From: Mytilus edulis
Taxonomy: Eukaryota; Mollusca; Bivalvia; Mytilida; Mytilidae
Direction: 5' to 3'
Length of the DNA: 64,000 bases
Assembly (NCBI RefSeq): GCF_963676685.1
Contig: NC_092356.1
Span: 19,579,750 to 19,643,749 of the forward strand
Shown piece after piece: positions 46,301 through 55,300 of this stretch; position 1 is the first letter of the stretch; the number at the start of each line of letters is the position of its first letter. A program made the translations under genes and the position numbers. Under the pieces are notes generated by a model. The model saw only the letters and a list, made by a program, of their open reading frames with translations, was not told where the DNA came from and ran no database searches.

Positions 46301-49300
46301 TTTATTTTATGTTATTTTTTACATTGAGTCTATGGGATCAACATTCTGACAGTGCTAAATGAAAAAAGACAATAAAGTCTTTAGGGTAGGCTATTTTTGA
46401 GGTGAAAAAGTAGGGAAGGTAGGGTTACTGGAACCACACATATATTTTTATTTGGCCTAATGAATCCACAGTATATCAGGAAAAAAGAGAAGAGATTGAT
46501 ACCAATGGGACATTCAAAATCATAAGTCGAAAATAAACTGACAATGCCATTAGCCTTAAAAGAAAAATGAATTCACAGGACAATCAGGACAAAAGAGAGG
46601 AGAACAATACCAAAGGAACATTTGATTAGCAAACTCTTAAGTCAATAATAAACTGCCAGGGCTAAAAAAGAAAAAGACTAAAAAAAATTATTTGCATGCT
46701 ATTTTTTCAATTTTTGAAACTCTATTAAATAAATTCCCCGAAAAACTGTTTACACTATGATTATGTCTGAGTCTATGAGATTTACTCTAGTATATTTAAT
46801 AGACTGACTCACATTTATGCTATCTTTTTGGAACTATTTATGAATATTGAGTAATACAATTAGAAGAATAGATTTTTAAAAACATGGAGATTCCTTTTTG
46901 TAAATATTATATATACTTCTTTTAAGACATAAACGAAAATTTAGAAATTTGATACACATGGTGACTATGTAAAGAAATATGGGTACAGTACACTACTTGA
47001 AATCTTGCCATTTCAAAATCTTCATATGAATAATTCAGAAAATTTTGCATTTGAATGATTAAGAATTCATAATTCAACAATAAAGGGGAGATAATTATAT
47101 TTTCATGAAAGACAATTACAGGGAAATAAGTCAGTATCTTTATCCATTTTCAGGAAACAACAAAGCTAACAGACCTAAATTTAATGTGTAATGAGATAGG
47201 AGCAGTTGGAGCTGAACATATAGCAAAGGCATTATTGGTAATTATAGAAAAAAATAAAAAATATGACAATAATGAATGAGGGTCATAAGGGGTACCTACA
47301 TGACTAATAACTGTAAAAATTCTTGCCAAATGATGTTAATGGTAATTTTTGGTGTATGATGATAAAAACATTGACTAATTTTGACGAATCTAATAACTTT
47401 TTTCCAAATATGACGGTAATGATAATTATTACATTGGTTGCAATGAATTACATTGATTTCCCAGTTAAATAAAAACCGATAATTTCACATGTGAAATAAA
47501 CATGGTTATTTCACTCTCTGACGTCATACAACAATAGGCGTTGTCAAGACGTGGATAACGTCGGATCAAAACAAATTGTCAATGCGTAGGAAAAAGATAT
47601 AGTTCCTTACATTTTCTACATTAATTTCATAAAAAAATAAGCCATTTGCCAATGTAATAAAAAGAATAACTAATCGCCGTATTTGAATATCAAAAATAAG
47701 ACAACTTGTGACGGAACGCCGCTATGGATTAAACTCGTGCTGCGCACTCGTGTAATCCATGCGTCGTTCGGTCACACGTTGTCTTATTTTTGATATACAA
47801 ATACGGCGATTAGTTATACTATAATTATTTGAGACCTCTGACAAATCATGATAATGATATTGTGACGAATCACGGTAAAATTTTAACCAATTTGAAGCTA
47901 TTGGGAGCCGAAAATGACTATCAGACGCCTGACGTTAAAGGGCATTATAGTGATTAACTACCCTCATGAATGAGAATCCTATATGAGTAAACACCTAAAA
48001 CTGAAGCTCAGCTCAGACTACTGTAGAAATGGTCATACATTATACCCTTTCAATGATTGATTTAAATTTTTTCATGTCAATATATTATTCGTTTTGAAAA
48101 TTTGTTATTTGATAATTTATGGCTGAAACTAAATAATTAAATTTGATTTAAACTTTTTATTTCAGAAAAATGAATCCTTGAAAACACTAAGAATGACAGG
48201 AAATAAAATGGGAAATAAGGGAGGAATGTGGTTTGCTCAAGCTCTCCAAGTCAATACTACACTAGAGGCACTGGATGTTGCAGACACAGATTTAGTAAGC
48301 TTTGCTTGAAATATTTACTAAAAGAGATACTTTATGTGATATATATATTGTATCTAATGTCTGATTTAGTATGTTTTTTCATCATGAAACTAGAGGAAAT
48401 GTGTGTGGCTGACACTTATGAGTTGATGTGAAATAAGAAGACTTGGTATGATTGCCAATGAGACAAATATTCCCTTAAGTCCAAATGAAGTTCATGTAAG
48501 AAGTTATAGGCCACTGCATGGTTTTCAAAAGTGAGCAAAACCACTAATGACTAATTGATATAGTGAGCTATATACTAGGCCCAAACATGACAAAATGATA
48601 AACAATTTCAACAAGAAAACTTATATATATAACAGCCTTATTTATTACAAAAGGATAAACAAAATAGTAATAGATTTAAACATGTTCGTGAATGCTACAA
48701 CATGTTGTAAAGTACATTTTATAAAACTGAAAAACATGGGGTATTGCTAAAACTTGCAAAAGACATGACAAATTTTTCACAGTATTTGCCACTAGACATT
48801 AAATTATAGCTAGCATCAATCGATGAAATATTTTACATAAGAGACAAAAACAAATTTTCTTTGAGAAAAAAAACCCAGTACATATACATTGGAGAGACAA
48901 AGCTTTTCTCAAATTTGAATTCCTTCTTTCTAGAGTTAGTTTAAACATATTTATTTATAGTGGATTGGGAAACAAGTTTTGCAACTTATATACCTTTTCC
49001 ACTTTTGAGTTTGAACAATATGGTGGATTTTCATTTCTTCACACTTGACAAAATTTTGATGCCACAATCAATTCAATTGTAGCAGAACTTCATGGAGCGG
49101 TTACTTTATTTTCACTGAAATGTAATGAACAAGTAACTATAAAATCTGGGAACTGCCCGAACACATGATTTTTATTTCAGACCATTGAGAGCATCATTGC
49201 AATATCCACAGTACTGTATAACAACAAAACTCTGAAGGCATTGAACATCAACAGACCTATTCTGTTCTCACATCAAGAAGAAACTACTGTTCATTTTGCT

Positions 49301-52300
49301 GAAATGCTGAAGGTGAAATGTTATATTTTAATTTGAAAAGTTGTGTGACAAACATCTATTTTTATGTTGTATTTGGTAGGAAGGGACTAAAAATATTTGA
49401 CGTAAATTGTCGAAGGAGTGATTTTTACATTCATTTTTTCTTCGAAGATATTTTTCAAATGTGTGTGAGAATTCTCTGTCTTTGAAATCTTGGTTGATAT
49501 AAAAAAAAAGAAGATGTGGTATGATTGCCAATGAGACAACTATCCACAAAAGACCAAAATGACACAGATATTAACAACTATAGGTCACCGTACGGCCTTC
49601 AACAATGAGCGAAGCCCATAACGCATAGTCAGCTATAATAGGCCCCGATAAGAGTTGGATAATAACGATAGAACTGCTGCTAAACAAAACAAGAAAACAA
49701 TTATTCAGAAGCAACACTTTTGGTAATATAAATCAGTGTTTGTTTAATTAAACATGTTAATTGAAGCTTAACAAGAAAATATTTTTGAAACTTGTACATA
49801 TGTATAGACATTTTGAGAATGATTTTTGTTATTTTGTCACCATATTGGAGGTCTAGGGGTACCCTTATTATTCAACCAAGTTCAACTTTTAAACTGATTG
49901 TAGCTTGAAAAGACAGAAAAAGTGTTTTCTGCACAATTTAAATTTCTGAGCATGGCTCAACTCAACACTACGATCTGGTAAAGATCTCTTAAAAGATAGA
50001 CTTGTTTGTTCCACAAGGTAAATCAAAAAAGAAAATCAACCATTTACCCTTCCAAAATATCAGCCAAGGGAAATAACCCATACTCAGTTTACAACATACC
50101 TTACCCAATCTTTGTCTTTATTCAGTTCTCCCTTCTGACTAAATTAATAAATTACTAAAAAAAAATAATCAAATTTGGTGATTGGTTGATGTAAGTAAGA
50201 TGTATTATGGTTTTAGGAACAAAAATGTACAATATTTTAGGGTTATTGCATGAATATTGGGGAATATTTTCCAGAGTAGATATATGTTCTACAAGGGACA
50301 ATATTCCCTATTCTAATATGACGTGCTTCTTTTGCTTTATGAATAAACCCATGCTCTAAATACAATAATTTTTTTTGCATATGCGTATATTGACTACTGC
50401 AATATAATGAATTTTATCAAATTGGCATGCATTTAATATATTTCATTAACTTAAAGCACTTCCAAACTCTTAAATGATGCACATGTTGTTACTAATTCAT
50501 GTATTATGACTGTAATGTGTTGCATTCCGAAATTGACATATTTGACCTAGATACGACAATCGTTCATGCTGGCTGTTCAAAAACTCCTCCCTCTGAAAAA
50601 TCACAGTGCCAGCTGTTTGCTTCTTTACAAACAAAAAAGGGAGGTTCATGGAAGAGCCTACACAAGTGCTTTACCCTTATACACATTGGACATAGAAATT
50701 ACCTTAATTGTCCTAATCAGAATCAAAATAATTGATGCAAGCGATACTTCATTGTAGTTTTAATATGGGTAGGCATTATATTCATGTTATTGTATCCCTC
50801 ACTATCGCTCAGGCAAAAATAATCACGAATATAATGCCTACCTATGTTAAAACTACAATAAAGTATAGCTTGCATGAATTATTTCTTAAATATTCATGCA
50901 ATAACCATTTTTTTGTATAGCAATATAATATTTGAAAGTCAAAATTGGTTTAAACTAAGATTTTGTGGTTGATGACGTCATGAATTTTGATGATTTATTG
51001 CACTAGTGCAATATAAGAATTTATTGCGCGCTAACTTTTGGTTACTTTCTGTGGGAAATATAATATATATAATTTTTTTTTAGGTTAATACAACATTAAA
51101 AGAGGTTCATTTCCAAAAGTATGATATGAGGGACTTTGGAATGACAAGACTTGCAGAGAACTTAATGCATAATGATACATTAACTTATTTGGATCTTAGT
51201 TGGTATGCATGCTTAAAAAGTATTCCTGTTGTAAAATTAAGAAATATAGACCATAATTTGGTATTCGGCCTTTGGTTTCTTTTTGTATCCTTTTTTATAA
51301 GTTCTAAAATTTTAACTTTTATTTTGTGGGTTGTGTTGGTGTTAGAATAGTATGAATGGAACAATTGAGTTTTTCGAGAAAAAATTAATACATTTTGATT
51401 CACCGTTTACGTGACAGGAAACCAAACAGGAAACCAATCTTTATTTTCTTTATTTTGCACAATATAATTCAAAAGGCATAAATAAACACCATTACTAGTG
51501 TTACTTGCTTCATGTTAATATTTAAAATCTATTTTCAATGTTATATTAAAGTTTTTTTTAAACGTGACAGGAAACCATAAGAAACCGAAAGCATTTTTTT
51601 AGTTTTATTTTATTGCAAAATCTGCTTAAAATAATCTGAACAGTATACTTTTTCTTAAAATCCATCTTAAATGTAACAGTATTATAAAACTCCTAAACAT
51701 GTGCTTGTTTTGAAAACAATTAGTACAATTTATTCAGAATTTTCCATATTTTCTTCATTGATACAGGATACCATAATCGTTGTATCTTGATGTTTTGGCC
51801 AAAAAAATATATTTTTATTTGGTTTTGAAATTCCAGTTATATAAAATTTATTCCAAATCATTGGCAATGTAAAATTCTTTAAATCCAGTAAAGAAAAAAA
51901 CTTTTAACTTGGAATTAAAATCTTTGAAATAGGCACCATGTGATATTTGTGACCTGTACACCATCTACATGGTTTCCACATTTTAACCTACTTTAGTGGG
52001 CTAAAATCAATAAAGTACTTCCTTTCAAGTCATGCCTGGTAAAAGTTTACTTTTCCTTTGACAAGTTTATTGCATTTCTGAAAAGTGTTTGCAGAACATG
52101 AATAAAAAAAAAATAATTAAAAATTGTGACAAAGTTACCAACTTTGTGCATTCCAAGTGTAACGGTATAGTAACATGAATTTTTCATTTAATTATCTTTA
52201 TTCACCTAAAATATCCAGTAATATTTACTGCTGAAGCAAAATCAATCCAACGAACATCGGCACCATGATAAGAGACGTAATTTCGATTGAATTTTCCAAG

Positions 52301-55300
52301 GACCCTTTACATCGTTATTGGGAAACGTAGTGTGTTTAAACGTCGGTCAAATCTGAAATCGATTTTGTCAAGTCATTGGGCATTTATTTTCAACCAAGAT
52401 CGTATGTAACATTATGCACATAGGAAAAATAATAGACCCCCGGCGCAATCTCTTTGAAAATTGTATTTTCCTTTTTTAAACAAGTCGAAATAAGTCTACA
52501 GATTATGTTTGCTAACATCCCGTTGGAAACAAAAACAATGTTTAGAATCAGTATATCGTATGTCCGGCTGTAAGGGCGTGATCACATATCTATGTTAATC
52601 ACATGTTTCACTTATGACCGGAAATGATCAGAACTTAAGGACAAAAACAATTTTAATAAATAACTGGACTTCTGTTTCGTGTGAAATGTAACGCATAACG
52701 ATAACGTCATTTTCTTACTTAATTATTACGAAGATCAAAACAAGAATGTAAATCATCTCTGATTTACCTGTTCGAACATCTCGCGAGAGATCATATTTGC
52801 ATATTGTTTTTAAGAATTCTATTACAACAAAGCAGATTACATCATCTAAAATTTGCGTTACGAAATCGGACACAAAAATCACGCCACTGTTCTTACATCT
52901 GCTACATAAATACTTATAGTTCTCGGCATTTTCTTCTCACTATTCTTATTGGTCGATGTTCTTTGTTATTTGAAAGCAAAAGTTACGAATTTGCCAGTGA
53001 CGATTATCTATAAATCAGTCAGCGTTATGCTCTTCGGAAGCAAAAAGTAACGCGAGAAACGACACAAAAATACGGTTGTAGAATCTTTGAAATTCGTATA
53101 TTTCAATTTTTTTTCTAGGGAAGAGTAGCATACACTTGTATGTTGATAAAAATAATGGCATCTTTAGATGTAGTAACAACTTTTCTTACAGTAATTCACA
53201 TTTTATCACTTTTCTATAGTTATAGGAAACGGAGCCCAATAGCAAATTATGGTCCATATACATGTTGCAAATTTACACATGGCCTTAGTCGTGATATTCA
53301 AATTTTACCCAGAGCTCTATAGTCGCCGTCAGCTGAAATTCGTAGCGGTTATCGGTAAAAATAATCTAAACTATCAATCACGTTCACTCAAGATATAGTT
53401 TTTCACATTCAATTCATAAATCGCAAAAAGAAAAACCACTACTGACCTACCTTTTAAGTGATCACACTGTAATAATCCTGACCTTCACATTTTCCAGAAT
53501 ATTTTCCATTGTAATTCCGCCATCTTCGTTTCTATGAGGATCATTTGTTTACATATGACATTCGTCACTGTACGCAGTTTCCTGAAATGTTCCTTTCATT
53601 GATGTGATAAGGTTTCCCGCGCTTTATGCAAATTTTATGAAATTGAACTCCACGGAAACACTTCCGGTCAAAACAATGGCTGATTCCACCATTCAAAATC
53701 GTCTATGAAAAAGTGAAGGTCAGTATTATTACAGTGCGATCACTTAAAAGGTAGGTCAGTAGTGGTTTTTCTTTTTGCGATTTATGAATGGAATGTGAAA
53801 AACTATATCTCGAGTGAACGCGATTGATAGTTTAGATTATTTTTACTGATAACCGCTACGAATTTCAGCTGACGGCCACTATAGCGTCGGAGGTATTTTT
53901 TTATGTACATCTCAGAGTCTGCACTAAGTATAGATTTATCTAGAATTTTAACATAGTGTTGTTTACAAAGCGTAAGAAGCACGTCATATTAGAATTAAAG
54001 ATTAAATGTGATTTAACTATGATAACAGACAGATTCAGACAAAAACATTTTTTTTCTTTTTGATTTTGATTTTTTTTCTTGTTGTGAATAATTTTTTTTT
54101 TTTTTGACTTGCATAATTTAAATTATGTATGATACGATAAACATATGTTTACAATTATGGACTTGACTAACAAAGTCAGAAAATGGACGACTTGTTTAGG
54201 TCAATTTATATTTAATAAAAGAGGATAAAAGAACATTATATTATATTATTTTACTTTGTGGTAAAAGAACTTTGACAATCAACACTTTTCTTAGACAAAT
54301 ATGAAACTGAGCTATTTCTTTATTTTTTTTTTGAATTAACATTGTATTCCTCATATTTAAAAAAATAATCATGAATTCATGCTGATACTTTTACTTTTTC
54401 ATATTTGAAAAAAATGTACAAATATTTTGAGAAATTATATTATTGTCCTTACCTACGCCTAGCCTATTTCAACCTGCTCTGTCACTCCGTAATTCTCATA
54501 TCAAGACTTCAAAACGAGACCAGGCATTATCAGCAGCATCACAATGTGAGACGAGAAGTTCTCAGCGACGTCACAATGTGAGAGGAGACGTTATCAAGCT
54601 TGCTTTCGTTAAGCGTAAAATTGTCTTTGGGAGAGAGAGAAGACCAGTAATAGAAGGATAAAAAGATAATTAGGTTTTCTTCGTATAGAAATCATAAAAT
54701 ATCAGCCGCTCGACACAATGTGAAACTTTTTAACTCAATCGCTTTTTCACCAAAAAGATTCACATTGTGGCTCATGGCTGATATTTTACGATATCAATGT
54801 GTAGAAAACATGATAATCTATACTGATTAATAATTGCCCTAACTTGCATCTCATCCACTTAACTTATATATTATAATAATGATTTTATTCCAGCAATAGA
54901 ATAACAAGAGATGGAATAAATGAATTGTCAAAAGTATTGGAGAAGAATACTGCTATTGAAGTGTTAGACCTGGGGTACAACAGATTGGAAGATGATGGAG
55001 CCATACATATAGCTAATGCTCTAGCTTCACTGAACACAAACCTCAAAACGTAAGTCAAATTTACAAAATAAAAAAAGAGAGAAAAAAAGTAATCCAAACA
55101 CCATCTTCCAATTATATCCTCAATTCTAGATGAGCACAAAAATCAAACAGTTTAGATCTTTCTCATTAATAGCATTAAAAACAGATCATATAATTCCTAC
55201 AGCTGAACATGTTTCTTTACATAGACAAAGGTCGATAAATTGCAGCAACAAACCTTATAAGATTTCCCACTCTAGTTAGGAACTCAAAATAAAGATGGCA

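Noticed and set aside
50499..50735. Two overlapping frames of 60-78 codons in LRRC34 intron 5
   Set aside because: They overlap each other in different frames just before a fold-back and show no domain or splice support.
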